DNA of 64,000 bases from Bradyrhizobium sp. 141 (GTDB taxonomy: Bacteria; Pseudomonadota; Alphaproteobacteria; Rhizobiales; Xanthobacteraceae): contig NZ_JADPKR010000058.1 in NCBI RefSeq assembly GCF_023074055.1, forward strand, positions 62,001 to 126,000, read 5' to 3'. Numbering within the stretch: the stretch's first letter is position 1; every line of letters starts with the position of its first letter. The notes beneath the pieces were generated by a model. The model ran no database searches, was not told the origin of the DNA, and worked only from the letters and a program-made list of their open reading frames with translations. This document shows, one piece after another, positions 51,786-60,482 of the stretch. The translations under genes and the position numbers were made by a program.

Positions 51786-51839
51786 TCCCTGGATTGGCGC
51801 CGCGCGGTGAAAATCCTTAACGTTAGGTCTGACCCCAAA

Positions 51840-53480
51840 ATGCCGAATCGTTTGCCGATGCCGCCTGCGGAACAACTGCTCAACGCCCCCGAATTCACCG
51901 TTTCCGAGCTCTCGCTGTCCCTGAAACGGACGGTCGAGGACGCCTTTGGCCATGTCCGGGTCCGGGGTGAGATCTCCGGCTTTCGTGGGCCGCACTCGTC
52001 CGGCCATTGCTATTTCGCGCTCAAGGACGAGAGCGCCAAGATCGAGGCGGTGATCTGGAAGGGCGTGCACGGACGCATGCGCTTCAAGCCGCAGGAGGGG
52101 CTGGAGGTCATCGCCACCGGCAAGCTCACCACCTATCCGGGCTCCTCGAAATACCAGATCGTGATCGAGGCGCTGGAGCCCGCCGGCATCGGCGCGCTGA
52201 TGGCGCTGATGGAGGAGCGCAAGAAGAAGCTCGCCGCGGAAGGGTTGTTCGACGAGGCGCGCAAGCAGCTGCTGCCCTGGCTGCCGGAGGTGATCGGCGT
52301 CGTGACCTCGCCGACCGGCGCAGTCATCCGCGACATCCTGCATCGGCTCGAGGACCGCTTTCCCCGCCGCGTGCTGGTGTGGCCGGTCAAGGTGCAGGGC
52401 GAAGGCTCGGCCGAGCAGGTCGCAGCCGCGATCCGCGGCTTCAACGCACTGCCCGAGGGCGGCAAGATTCCGCGCCCCGATGTCTTGATCGTGGCGCGCG
52501 GCGGCGGCTCGCTGGAGGATCTCTGGTCGTTCAACGAGGAGATCGTGGTGCGCGCGGCAGCCGAGAGCATGATCCCGCTGATCTCGGCGGTCGGGCACGA
52601 GACCGACATCACGCTGATCGATTTCGTCGCCGACAAGCGCGCGCCGACACCGACGGCCGCAGCCGAGATGGCGGTGCCGGTGCGCAGCGAATTGTTCGTC
52701 GAGGTCGCCGATCTCGGACGTCGCACCCGCGCCTATTGGCAGCGCGCGCAGGAGAGCCGCCGCAGCGAGCTGCGGGCCGCCGCGCGCGCGCTGCCGGGGG
52801 CCGGCGATCTGCTGGCGATTCCGCGGCAGAGGCTGGATTCGGCGGGCGCATCCCTGCCCCGCTGCCTCAAGGCCAACACCCATGCGCATTTCCGCAGGTT
52901 CACCGCCGCGGGCGCCAAGCTGACGCTGCGGGTGCTGCACGGCCAGATCGCGCAGGCCGACCACCGGCTTACGGTGTGCGGCGAACGGCTCGGCCTGTCC
53001 GCGCGCTCGCTGCTGCGGCGACGGCGCGACCGTTTTGCCGGGCTTGAGGTTCGCTTGCGTGCCTCAAAGCTCTCCAATGCGCAGGCGCAGCGCAACGCCA
53101 TCGCCCGCCAGCGCGAGCGCACGCATCGTCTGGCCGAGCGCGCCAGCCGCGCGCTTGTCACGTTGCTGCAGCGGCTCGATGCGCGTGTCGAGAACAGCGG
53201 CAAGCTGCTAGCCGCGCTGTCCTATCGCAGCGTGCTCGCACGCGGCTTTGCGCTGGTGCGGGATGAAACCGGCCATCCGCTGCATGAGGCAGACAGCGTC
53301 GGCCCGAACGCGCGGCTCGAGATCGAGTTTGCGGATGGACGTGTTGCGGCGACGGCGGATGCGGATCGGCCGCCCCCCGCGGCAAAGCGGGCGCCGTCGC
53401 AACCGAAGCCAGCCGCGCAGGAAACAAAGCCCGCTCCGAAGCGCGTGGCGAAGCCGGTGGATCAGGGCAGCTTGTTCTGA
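51840..53480 (+). CDS. xseA: Exodeoxyribonuclease VII large subunit
   Basis: 546 aa. The OB-fold part (FTVSELSLSLKRTVEDAFG, VRVRGEISGF, SGHCYFALKD) and the catalytic block (PEVIGVVTSPTGAVIRDIL, RGGGSLEDLWSFNEE, SAVGHETDITLIDFVADKR) are standard. A long coiled-coil and a Lys/Pro-rich tail follow. Works with XseB to degrade single-stranded DNA in both directions. ATG at 51840. The long upstream frame extension is not family-like. Confidence 0.95.
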   Translation: MPNRLPMPPAEQLLNAPEFTVSELSLSLKRTVEDAFGHVRVRGEISGFRGPHSSGHCYFALKDESAKIEAVIWKGVHGRMRFKPQEGLEVIATGKLTTYPGSSKYQIVIEALEPAGIGALMALMEERKKKLAAEGLFDEARKQLLPWLPEVIGVVTSPTGAVIRDILHRLEDRFPRRVLVWPVKVQGEGSAEQVAAAIRGFNALPEGGKIPRPDVLIVARGGGSLEDLWSFNEEIVVRAAAESMIPLISAVGHETDITLIDFVADKRAPTPTAAAEMAVPVRSELFVEVADLGRRTRAYWQRAQESRRSELRAAARALPGAGDLLAIPRQRLDSAGASLPRCLKANTHAHFRRFTAAGAKLTLRVLHGQIAQADHRLTVCGERLGLSARSLLRRRRDRFAGLEVRLRASKLSNAQAQRNAIARQRERTHRLAERASRALVTLLQRLDARVENSGKLLAALSYRSVLARGFALVRDETGHPLHEADSVGPNARLEIEFADGRVAATADADRPPPAAKRAPSQPKPAAQETKPAPKRVAKPVDQGSLF

Positions 53481-53508
53481 GGCGCGACGCAGCACTGCAC
53501 CCTCGGTG

Positions 53509-53606
53509 GCATTCCCCGCGCAGGCGGGGAAACCAGTACGCCGCGGCTGCTCGGTAAACACAGCCGCCTCGGCGTACTGGATCGCCCGGTCAAGCCGGAC
53601 GATGAC
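53509..53606. repeat. Palindromic intergenic repeat, family E
   Basis: ATTCCCCGCGCAGGCGGGGA hairpin, then CCAGTACGCCGCGGCTG inverted against CAGCCGCCTCGGCGTACTGG, and a third arm CGCCCGG/CCGG-type end (GATCGCCCGGTCAAGCCGGA). Located just after xseA. Confidence 0.75.
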
Positions 53607-53640
53607 AGCGGAGAATATGCGAAAGGCTCGCTCTTACCAC

Positions 53641-53727
53641 CGTCATTGCGAGGAGCTCTTGCGACGAAGCAATCCAGGATCTTTCCGCGGAGAGATTCTG
53701 GATTGCTTCGCTGCGCTCGCAATGACG
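53641..53727. repeat. Palindromic intergenic repeat, family B (short copy)
   Basis: CGTCATTGCGAGGAGC ... GAAGCAATCCAGGATC and the mirrored GATTCTGGATTGCTTCGCTG ... CGCAATGACG. Same family as 36523-36639. Confidence 0.85.
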
Positions 53728-53746
53728 ATGTAGCGCCAGCGTGGCT

Positions 53747-53890
53747 CTATCTACACGACAATCCCGCGTCGATCGTGGTCCAGAAGCCGCAGTGTTCCGG
53801 CGCACGCTGTGGAGCGCCGGCATGGGCCTCATACAGGAAGATCGCGACGGTGAAGACGATCAGGGCGGAGCAGAAGAGGGCGATGCGCAT
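53747..53890 (-). CDS. Possible 47-aa membrane or exported protein
   Basis: Small frame I translated from ATG 53890: an N-terminal hydrophobic helix (MRIALFCSALIVFTVAIFLY) and then GAPQRAPEHCGFWTTIDAGL ending SCR. The helix, the two cysteines and the codon use look coding. There is no good ribosome site before the ATG, which lowers confidence. It sits alone between repeats and the DLH-fold gene. Confidence 0.45.
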   Translation of the reverse strand: MRIALFCSALIVFTVAIFLYEAHAGAPQRAPEHCGFWTTIDAGLSCR

Positions 53891-54050
53891 GAGGATTGCG
53901 TTTAATCGACATCGTGGTCGAACTAAGGCGCCGTCACGGGCTGAAACCGCAGCCGTTCGCCACCCGTAGATTCACGGTCGGCCATTTTCCGTGCAGGGCG
54001 GTGGTCGATGCGGGGCTGCCCGCCTGAATTTGTTCCTCGGGCGGCCCCGC

Positions 54051-54105
54051 TTCCGCCTTCGCTCTGCGAGCTACGGCGAGACAAGTCGCTCATCCGGGCT
54101 ACGGG
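54051..54105. repeat. Partial repeat, families C/D hybrid
   Basis: Contains CATCCGGGCTACGGG, the right end of family D, plus about 38 bases (CTTCCGCCTTCGCTCTGCGA and on) that match the module inside the family C copy at 39161-39198, on the opposite strand with a few differences. Lies just past the stop of the DLH-fold gene. Confidence 0.65.
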
Positions 54106-54112
54106 ACCTTCA

Positions 54113-54937
54113 TCACCGCGCCAGCCACTCCGCGACTTCCTTCTGCGACTCCGCGCGCGCCTCTGCATCCGTGCCGAGATGGCCGCGGTCGGGCGCGGCG
54201 GCATCGTTGCTGCCGGCAGCTGCGTGCAGTGGCGTGTTGGCGCGGTCGAAATCGTGATAGGCGCCGGGATAGACCACGATGCGCGCGAGCGCGCTACGGC
54301 CATGCGCGCCCTCGACCATCTGGCGGCAGGCCGGCGGCGACGAGACGTCGTCATCGGCGCCGATCAGCACCAGGGTCGGCACCCGCGTACTCCAGCCAAG
54401 CCCGGCGGAAATTCGGCAGTCAGGATAGAATGCGATCGCAGCGCGAAAATCGGGCCCCAGATCGCGCGCCGCGCTCTGCGGGCGCACAGCCCAGAGCAGC
54501 GCGCTCGCGCCATTGGCCCAGCCCATCAGGCTGACGCGGTCGCGCACCACCCAAGACTGCTTCATCAGCCAGGCGCGCGATGCTGCGACATCAGTGACGC
54601 GCTCACGCCGCGCCTTGACGTGCATCTCCTTGACGCGGCATTGCGGCCCGAGCTCGCGCGAGCCGTAGCTGTCGGGCAAGAGCACGGCATTGCCCGCCTT
54701 CAGCAGGCGCTCGGCCCAATCGCGATAGCGTGGCAGCACGGGATCGGAATGGCCACTGAGCCCGCCGCAGCCATGCAACGCGATCACTGTCGGAAACGGG
54801 CCCGCTCCTTCAGGCTTGTAGAGCTGCGCATGGAGGACGCCGGACGCCAGCGGAATGTCGACCGGCTGCGGCGCCGGCGCGGCGCGCGCGGCCGACATCA
54901 AAAGCGTCAGGACTAGGGTGGTCAATCGAAGGCGCAT
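54113..54937 (-). CDS. Exported dienelactone-hydrolase-fold protein lacking its nucleophile
   Basis: 274 aa with a signal peptide (MRLRLTTLVLTLLMSAARAA). DLH fold: PTVIALHGCGGLSGH, VLLPDSYGSREL, and the acid and His in LIGADDDVS and YPGAYHDFD. The nucleophile elbow reads LMGWANGAS, with Ala (GCC) where Ser or Cys is expected (G-x-S/C-x-G), so it may be inactive or bind without cleaving. Cys pairs (GPQCRV, PDCRIS, PPACRQ) fit the periplasm. A start at 55009 lacks the signal. Confidence 0.85.
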   Translation of the reverse strand: MRLRLTTLVLTLLMSAARAAPAPQPVDIPLASGVLHAQLYKPEGAGPFPTVIALHGCGGLSGHSDPVLPRYRDWAERLLKAGNAVLLPDSYGSRELGPQCRVKEMHVKARRERVTDVAASRAWLMKQSWVVRDRVSLMGWANGASALLWAVRPQSAARDLGPDFRAAIAFYPDCRISAGLGWSTRVPTLVLIGADDDVSSPPACRQMVEGAHGRSALARIVVYPGAYHDFDRANTPLHAAAGSNDAAAPDRGHLGTDAEARAESQKEVAEWLAR

Positions 54938-55130
54938 CGGACTCTGCCGTAGGAGGTGCCGGAACCAGCGATCCTTCGCGCAAGCGCTATCATGCGGAAA
55001 CGGCGGCAAAACATCACAAACCGGTGGGTTTACCGGGCGGACAAGCCGCCCTATCTATGCTACATCCCGTCCACCACATCGTGCCCTCCAGGGTTTGCCA
55101 CGGAGAGGCCTTCCACGGAGACTTTCGACC

Positions 55131-55361
55131 GTGCTGAACAAGTTCGGCCCCTCGGGCCATGGCGAAGCGCAGGTGCAGTATCTCGACGGCGACTTCCGCG
55201 TGATCTCGCCGGGGACATTCGTGCGCTGTGCCATCACCGACACGCGGATTCCGCTCGACGAGCTGAAGTACTGGAGCGTGGATTTGCAAGAGGCCTATGC
55301 CACCCCGGCCGCCGTGCTGCAGCGGCATTTTCCCGGTGCGCCGAAACCGCAGCAATCGTGA
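55131..55361 (+). CDS. DUF2093 protein
   Basis: 76-aa protein with GTG start at 55131; opens LNKFGPSGHGEAQVQYLDGD and continues FRVISPGTFVRCAITDTRIP LDELKYWSVD-like, the DUF2093 signature. Short cytosolic protein of Rhizobiales; function unknown. GGAG sits about 11 bases upstream. The long frame before 55131 is not real. Divergent from the DLH-fold gene, followed by family C repeat. Confidence 0.85.
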   Translation: MLNKFGPSGHGEAQVQYLDGDFRVISPGTFVRCAITDTRIPLDELKYWSVDLQEAYATPAAVLQRHFPGAPKPQQS

Positions 55362-55374
55362 TCCTTCGGCGCTC

Positions 55375-55465
55375 GTAGGGTGGGCAAAGGCGCAACGCGC
55401 CGTGCCCACCGTCTCACCAAGACCGCGACGAGCAACGTGGGCACGCTTCGCTTTGCCCACCCTAC
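55375..55465. repeat. Palindromic intergenic repeat, family C
   Basis: GTAGGGTGGGCAAAGGCGCA ... CGCTTCGCTTTGCCCACCCTAC with inner CGTGCCCAC/GTGGGCACG. Between convergent DUF2093 and PsiF-like genes; may help end both. Confidence 0.85.
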
Positions 55466-55491
55466 AAGATCCAACTCTTGGCATGGTTCGG

Positions 55492-55794
55492 CTATTGGGG
55501 CTCCGTGCCATCGCCGCCCACGCAGGTCTTGACAAAACTCTTCCTGGATTCACCGACGACCTTCTGATCGATCGCCTGCTTCAGGCAATCGAGCCGTGCC
55601 TGCGCCAGGCAGAGCTGTAGCTGGTCGCGCTTGTCCTGCCCCTTCAAGCTCGCCGTCGTGGCAAGACACGTCACGCGTTTGGTCGCAGGAACCGGCACGG
55701 TGGTGGGAGCAGCGGACGGCGTCGTTTGTGCGGACACCGGCGCAATGATCAGACACACGAGGCTGACGACGACGAACGCAGACGGCAGTTTCAT
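55492..55794 (-). CDS. PsiF-repeat-like exported protein
   Basis: 100 aa. Signal peptide MKLPSAFVVVSLVCLIIAPV to SAQ, a Thr/Pro/Ala linker, then CLATTASLKGQDKRDQLQLC and LDCLKQAIDQKVVGESRKSF VKTC, resembling the paired C...G..R..F...C units of PsiF. Four cysteines, likely two disulfides. PsiF was found as phosphate-starvation-inducible in E. coli; its role is not known. Confidence 0.75.
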   Translation of the reverse strand: MKLPSAFVVVSLVCLIIAPVSAQTTPSAAPTTVPVPATKRVTCLATTASLKGQDKRDQLQLCLAQARLDCLKQAIDQKVVGESRKSFVKTCVGGDGTEPQ

Positions 55795-55968
55795 CGAATT
55801 CTCCTGATCGTCCGAGATCGATAGAAGTTCTGCGATGAATGTCGCCTGAATGGCGGGCTCCGGCAGGACTGCGCCAAGCAGGATTGCCTCGCCGGGGCAA
55901 CACGATTGGTGCGCTTTCCACGCGGCAACGGGATGGAAACGTGGTCACGCGTGGCCTGACTGGGACTC

Positions 55969-56241
55969 TCACACTGTACTGACTTCCCTCGTGCCGATCT
56001 GCGTTGCATCGAAGAGTTCTTGCACTCCGAGGTAAGTCATTTCGCGCTGTGGTTGGAATTTTTGTTGTAGCTTGGCGCCCTTAAGTTGTTTGACGAAGTC
56101 TTGGTGAAACAGAGGGCTGCTATAGTGCGTGTTAGGTAACTGGCCCTGCTCTTTTATCGCACAGACAATCAAGTCAACCAAACGGCCATCGAACTTTGGA
56201 TTGGCGCAGTCTGTGAACGGGCTCATATCGAAGAGCCACAT
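55969..56241 (-). CDS. Hypothetical protein, lower GC
   Basis: 90 residues from ATG 56241 (MWLFDMSPFTDCANPKFDGR); an ATG at 56226 is an alternative. No domain recognised. The base composition is clearly lower than in neighbours, so it may be acquired DNA or a fragment of a longer gene. No strong ribosome site. Confidence 0.4.
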   Translation of the reverse strand: MWLFDMSPFTDCANPKFDGRLVDLIVCAIKEQGQLPNTHYSSPLFHQDFVKQLKGAKLQQKFQPQREMTYLGVQELFDATQIGTREVSTV

Positions 56242-56313
56242 GACGGGCTACGATCACCTCAAAAAATTCGCGGCGGCAGATCTGTAAATCGAAAGTCAAC
56301 GATGGGGGTGATC

Positions 56314-56499
56314 ATGCCCACCATACTAGACAGGCTCTATCGTGAATATTGCCGCGCCCGCCTCGCTGAAATGCGCAAACAGCTTCTGATCGCAGCCGAA
56401 CGTTCTGAAGCTCTCGAAGCGCATCATCATCCCGCGGTTCAGGATGACGATAGTAGGACAGACGCGCAGCGCAAGTCCGGCCGGGGCGCACCGAATTGA
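56314..56499 (+). CDS. Small hypothetical protein
   Basis: 61-aa from ATG 56314, with GGGGGTGATC just upstream. N-terminal half is a charged amphipathic helix (MPTILDRLYREYCRARLAEM RKQLL), the tail polar and disordered. No known family. Followed after 74 bp by a 28-codon frame with an excellent ribosome site. Confidence 0.5.
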   Translation: MPTILDRLYREYCRARLAEMRKQLLIAAERSEALEAHHHPAVQDDDSRTDAQRKSGRGAPN

Positions 56500-56573
56500 A
56501 ACCGCCCAGGACCGGCGATCTCTCCCGCGTAGCAGTGACCAAGCAATTGGCAACAGTTTGGGAGGAAGAAGCG

Positions 56574-56660
56574 ATGAACACACCCGAATCTTATACCGTC
56601 ATGGTCGCCTGCGTCTCGTGCCTGACCATCATCGGATTGATGGCCGCCGGGGCGTGGTGA
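56574..56660 (+). CDS. Possible 28-aa single-helix membrane microprotein
   Basis: ATG 56574 preceded by GGGAGGAAGAAGCG, one of the strongest ribosome sites in the window. It encodes MNTPESYTVMVACVSCLTII then GLMAAGAW, a single hydrophobic helix with two Cys spaced CxxC-like (ACVSC). Small enough to be missed by usual gene calling. Coding status unproven. Confidence 0.5.
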   Translation: MNTPESYTVMVACVSCLTIIGLMAAGAW

Positions 56661-56813
56661 ACATGACCGACTGCTGAACCGCGATCGCGGACGATTACCA
56701 GGTCAGCTAGCAAGGACAGACGAACGCAGCACGCGCCGTTTTCCATTGTCGGCCAATAGATGCCGGAAAGTCTTCTCGGTCTGCAGACGTGATTGTTTCG
56801 TGATGTGAGCGTT

Positions 56814-56837
56814 GCCGCCGCTTGGTACTGCGGCGGC
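56814..56837 (-). terminator. Hairpin after the GYD gene
   Basis: 8-bp stem GCCGCCGC/GCGGCGGC with 8-base loop, 20 bases beyond the leftward GYD-domain gene. No T-run follows, so only a weak terminator candidate. Confidence 0.35.
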
Positions 56838-56856
56838 TCCGCTTCAAATCCGGATG

Positions 56857-57192
56857 TCAGCTTCCAGGCGGGGTATACGAAGAACGCAGCTTCGCCGCGT
56901 TCTGACGGACCTGCTTGATCTCATCCTGCGTGAACAACCGAGTGAGTTTCACGTTCTGCAGGGTGCCCGCCGTGACGGTCAGGCCAGAGATGGCCGGAGC
57001 CGCGCTGGGATCAGGCACATCGAAAATCACCAAAACGCCTGGGCCGTCGGCCGCAACGCTGTACATCGAAATCAGCTTTCCGCCGGCCGCCTCGATAAGT
57101 TTTTTAGCCGCTTCCTGGCGATTCGTCGTGGGGTTTTCCAAAATGGCGTTGAGAGCGCGTGGTGTGTATTGTCCGGTGAGGCAAAAATGCAT
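56857..57192 (-). CDS. GYD-domain protein
   Basis: 111-aa protein of the GYD family (MHFCLTGQYTPRALNAILEN at start, EAAKKLIEAAGGKLISMYSV, then GVLVIFDVPDPSAAPAISGL). A dimeric ferredoxin-like fold of unknown function, often near stress genes. GGAG is 9 bases before ATG 57192. The 258 bp between this start and lpxK hold nothing I can support. Confidence 0.88.
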   Translation of the reverse strand: MHFCLTGQYTPRALNAILENPTTNRQEAAKKLIEAAGGKLISMYSVAADGPGVLVIFDVPDPSAAPAISGLTVTAGTLQNVKLTRLFTQDEIKQVRQNAAKLRSSYTPPGS

Positions 57193-57450
57193 GGCATGTT
57201 CTCCTCTGATATTTGGCAATAACTCTCCGTGCCGTCCCGAACTGGTCGCTACGGCCGCTGCGCCTGACATGATGAAGATGCGTTGCCCGCCGTGGGCACT
57301 AACGCCGTCGATGATTGCCGGGAGTTCGGCACGTCCCGGTGACGGCTCTCATCGAAGGCTACATCAACTCCCGAACGCGCGGAAGAGGATTCGCCGGTCG
57401 CGCCACTCTGCTTTTCAGGCTACGGCAGAGACGTTGCCTTATGTCCGAGA

Positions 57451-58467
57451 TCAACGCGTGCTGAACCGCCGCTCGCGCGCCCTGTAGAGATGATCGCTGA
57501 TCAATTGCCGGATCGCGGCGGGATCATCGAACTCAAGCTGGACGGCGAACGGCACGATGTCATCAGGCACGTCCTCGCTGCCGCGCAGGCGTGCGAGGTC
57601 CTTTTCCGTCGTCACCAGCGTGAGCTGCTCGCGCCGGGCGTCCGCGGCGAGCGTTGAGATCTCCTCGCGCGAAAACATGTGATGGTCGGGATATGGCCGC
57701 GTGCGCGCGACGTCGATGCCGCCGGCGCGTAAGCTGCGGAAGAAGCGCTCGGGATCGCCTATGCCGGCGAAGGCGAGAACCCGCTTACCGAACAGCTGCG
57801 CGAGCGAGGCCGCATTCGGTTTCAGGCGCGCGCGCAGCTCCGGCTTGTCGCGCTTGGCAAGCTCTGCCGCAACGTCGTTGGCGGCACGGCCATCGCCGAT
57901 CAGCACCAGCGCATCGGTGCGCGCAAGCTGGGCCTTCAGCGGCGCGCGCAAGGGACCGGCGGGAAACACCTCGCAATTGCCGAGGCCGCGCTCGCTGTCG
58001 ATCACGATCAGGGAGGCGTCCTTGAGCAGGCGCGGGTTCTGGAAACCGTCGTCCATCAGGATCACGGTGGCGCCTTGCGACTTCGCCAGCGCGACGCCGT
58101 CGAGGCGGTCGCGCGCGACGCTAACAGGGACGTCGCGCGCCATCATCAAGGGCTCGTCGCCGACATCGGCGGCGGTGTGGCGCCCGCGGTCGACCATCAC
58201 CGGGCCCTTCAGCCGTCCGCCGTAGCCGCGGCTCAGCACCACCGGCGTCTCGCCGAGCTCGCGCAGAAGTCTCGTCAGAGCCAGCACGGTCGGCGTCTTG
58301 CCGGCGCCTCCGACATGGTAGTTGCCGACACAGATCACGGGAATGCCGGCGTCTGCGCCTTGGCGCAGCATGCGCCGTTCGGTGATCGCGCCGTAGAGCA
58401 GACCCAGCGGCTGTAACGCATACGACGTGAAGGAGCGAGGCCGGTACCAGAAGGCCGGCTCACGCAT
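57451..58467 (-). CDS. lpxK: Tetraacyldisaccharide 4'-kinase
   Basis: 338-aa inner-membrane-associated kinase that phosphorylates the 4' position of the lipid A precursor. Walker A is in YHVGGAGKTPTVLAL, with the family opening PAFWYRPRSFTSYALQPLGL and the DDGFQNPRL motif. It overlaps waaA by 8 bases. Last gene of the lipid A/Kdo operon. Confidence 0.95.
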   Translation of the reverse strand: MREPAFWYRPRSFTSYALQPLGLLYGAITERRMLRQGADAGIPVICVGNYHVGGAGKTPTVLALTRLLRELGETPVVLSRGYGGRLKGPVMVDRGRHTAADVGDEPLMMARDVPVSVARDRLDGVALAKSQGATVILMDDGFQNPRLLKDASLIVIDSERGLGNCEVFPAGPLRAPLKAQLARTDALVLIGDGRAANDVAAELAKRDKPELRARLKPNAASLAQLFGKRVLAFAGIGDPERFFRSLRAGGIDVARTRPYPDHHMFSREEISTLAADARREQLTLVTTEKDLARLRGSEDVPDDIVPFAVQLEFDDPAAIRQLISDHLYRARERRFSTR

Positions 58468-59776
58468 TGGCGGCCCCCATCTCGATCCGCAATTGCAACA
58501 GATAGGGCTCGAGCGCCGTCATGGTGCGCTCCAGTGCGCCGCCGAGCTGTTCGACCACGCCGCTGCCTGCGCGCTGCATCTTGTCGCGCATGACGGGGTC
58601 GGCCAGCAACTGGCCGAGCTGCTTGACCAGCGCCTCCTGCGTGTCGGCCTGCCGCGCACCGCCGCTGCCATCGAGCGCCGCATAGACATCGGCGAAGTTG
58701 AAGACGTGCGGTCCATGGACGATCGCGGCACCTAACTTGATCGCCTCGATCGGGTTCTGCCCGCCATGATGGATCAGCGATCCACCCATGAACACGATCG
58801 ACGACAGACGATAGAACAGGCCGAGCTCGCCCATGGTGTCGGCGACATAGACGTCGGTCGTCGCGGTCGGCAGCTCCTCGCGTGAGCGCAACGCCGGCTT
58901 CAGGCCCGAGGCCGTGATCAAACCTGATATCGAGGAGCCGCGATCGGGATGCCGCGGCACGATCACGGTGAGCAGCTGCGGAAAGAAACCGACGAGACTG
59001 CGATGCGCCGCGACCAGCATCTCGTCCTCGCCCGGGTGGGTCGAGGCCGCGACGATGATTGGCCGCCCGCGCGTCATCGCCATCAACCGCTCGAGCTTGG
59101 CGGGATCGGCCGGTGGTGCCGGCACGTCGAGCTTGAGATTACCCGTGGTGGCGACGTCGCGGCCGCCAAGCGCGGAGAAGCGCTCGGCATCCGTCTTCGA
59201 CTGCGCCAGGCAAATGTCGAACCGCGACAGCAGCGCCGAGATGGTGCCGTGCATGCGCTGCCATCGCGGGAAGGAGCGCGGCGACATCCGTCCGTTGATC
59301 AGTACCATCGGCACCCGGCGCGCTGCGCCGGCGAGGATCAGGTTCGGCCACAAATCGGATTCGATGAACAGCGCCAGCGACGGCTTCCAATGGTCAAGGA
59401 AGCGCGCGACATAGCGGGGCGAGTCAAACGGCACGTATTGATGGATGACGTCGGGCGGAAAGCGCTTTGCGACCACGGCGGCGGAGGTGACGGTGCCCGA
59501 GGTGAGCAGGATGCGCAGGTTGAGATCGCGAAGGCGCTCGATCAGCGCCGCTGCGGCCAGCACCTCGCCGACACTGGCACCGTGGATCCAGACCAGCGGG
59601 CCGTGCGGCCGCACGTCCCGGGACAGGCCCCGCCGCTCGCCGACGCGCGCAGGATCTTCCTTGCCCTGCTTCAGCCGCCGCTTGATCAGCGCAGGCGCAA
59701 GCGGCACCAGGCCGGAGGCGAGGCGCCGATACATCCGCAGCGTGATCGGCAGCGCAATGGGCAGCGATTTAGGCAT
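58460..59776 (-). CDS. waaA: 3-deoxy-D-manno-octulosonic acid transferase
   Basis: 438-aa GT-B glycosyltransferase adding Kdo to lipid IVA at the inner membrane. LVWIHGASVGEVLAAAALIE, IQYVPFDSPRYVARFLDHW-type block (HQYVPFDSPRYVARFL), and the late FMGGSLIHHGGQNPIEAIKL motif identify it. Overlaps both neighbours (lpxK and the DUF374 acyltransferase), so the set is translationally coupled. Confidence 0.95.
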   Translation of the reverse strand: MPKSLPIALPITLRMYRRLASGLVPLAPALIKRRLKQGKEDPARVGERRGLSRDVRPHGPLVWIHGASVGEVLAAAALIERLRDLNLRILLTSGTVTSAAVVAKRFPPDVIHQYVPFDSPRYVARFLDHWKPSLALFIESDLWPNLILAGAARRVPMVLINGRMSPRSFPRWQRMHGTISALLSRFDICLAQSKTDAERFSALGGRDVATTGNLKLDVPAPPADPAKLERLMAMTRGRPIIVAASTHPGEDEMLVAAHRSLVGFFPQLLTVIVPRHPDRGSSISGLITASGLKPALRSREELPTATTDVYVADTMGELGLFYRLSSIVFMGGSLIHHGGQNPIEAIKLGAAIVHGPHVFNFADVYAALDGSGGARQADTQEALVKQLGQLLADPVMRDKMQRAGSGVVEQLGGALERTMTALEPYLLQLRIEMGAANA

Positions 59777-60482
59777 CTTGAGGCCCCGGGCGGCCGAGTT
59801 GCGCGTAGGCGCGGCGGGTCGCCTCGTTCAACGTCTCTTCCAGCTCCAGCCGCAGCGCTTCCATCGTGGCGGCGTCGGCATCCGCGGGAACGTGGATTTC
59901 CTTGATGCCGACCAATGCGCCCCGCCCGAATGGCAGATTGATGGTGGTGCGGTCCCAGTTCTTCAGCCGGATGAAGCGGCTGGTCGCCATCGCGAAAGGC
60001 ATGATCGGCCGCCCCGATTCCCGTGCCAGCATGATGATGCCGAGCCCGGCCACGCGCGCGCGCTTGGGGACATCGGCGGTCAGCGCGACATTACAGCCGT
60101 CCTGAAGCGTCCGCACCATTTCCTTGAAGGCGCCGACCCCGCCCTTGCGGTGGAACGCGCTGCCATGATCGCCGGAACCGCGGATCAAACCGATGCCGAG
60201 CCGCTCCACCGCGATGGCGTTGAACTCGCCGTCGCGGTGACGGGAGATCAGGACCTTGGCCCGATAGGAATCCTTGTTCTTGATGAAGGGGGTAAGGAAA
60301 TGCTGGCCGTGCCAGAACGCGAAGATCGCCGGGATCTGCGGCTCGACGATGTCATAGACATCGGGCGGATCGAACGTGAATTTGTTGGTCCGCCAGACCA
60401 GACGCAGATATTCGGCCGCCAGAACCCCGACGGCACGCTGAAACCAGCTGCTTCGCAGCGTATTGCGAAGCAGTTTTTTCAA
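59769..60482 (-). CDS. DUF374 lysophospholipid-acyltransferase-family protein
   Basis: 237-aa membrane-associated protein with the LPLAT-like blocks PAIFAFWHGQHFLTPFI (the HxxxxF-type site), ISRHRDGEFNAIAVERLG, GLIRGSGDHGS and ALTADVPKRARVAGLGII. DUF374 is widely linked to lipid A/Kdo genes. The position between DUF4170 and waaA supports a role in lipid A acyl chain or Kdo-linked steps. Exact acyl donor unknown. Confidence 0.88.
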   Translation of the reverse strand: MKKLLRNTLRSSWFQRAVGVLAAEYLRLVWRTNKFTFDPPDVYDIVEPQIPAIFAFWHGQHFLTPFIKNKDSYRAKVLISRHRDGEFNAIAVERLGIGLIRGSGDHGSAFHRKGGVGAFKEMVRTLQDGCNVALTADVPKRARVAGLGIIMLARESGRPIMPFAMATSRFIRLKNWDRTTINLPFGRGALVGIKEIHVPADADAATMEALRLELEETLNEATRRAYAQLGRPGPQDA

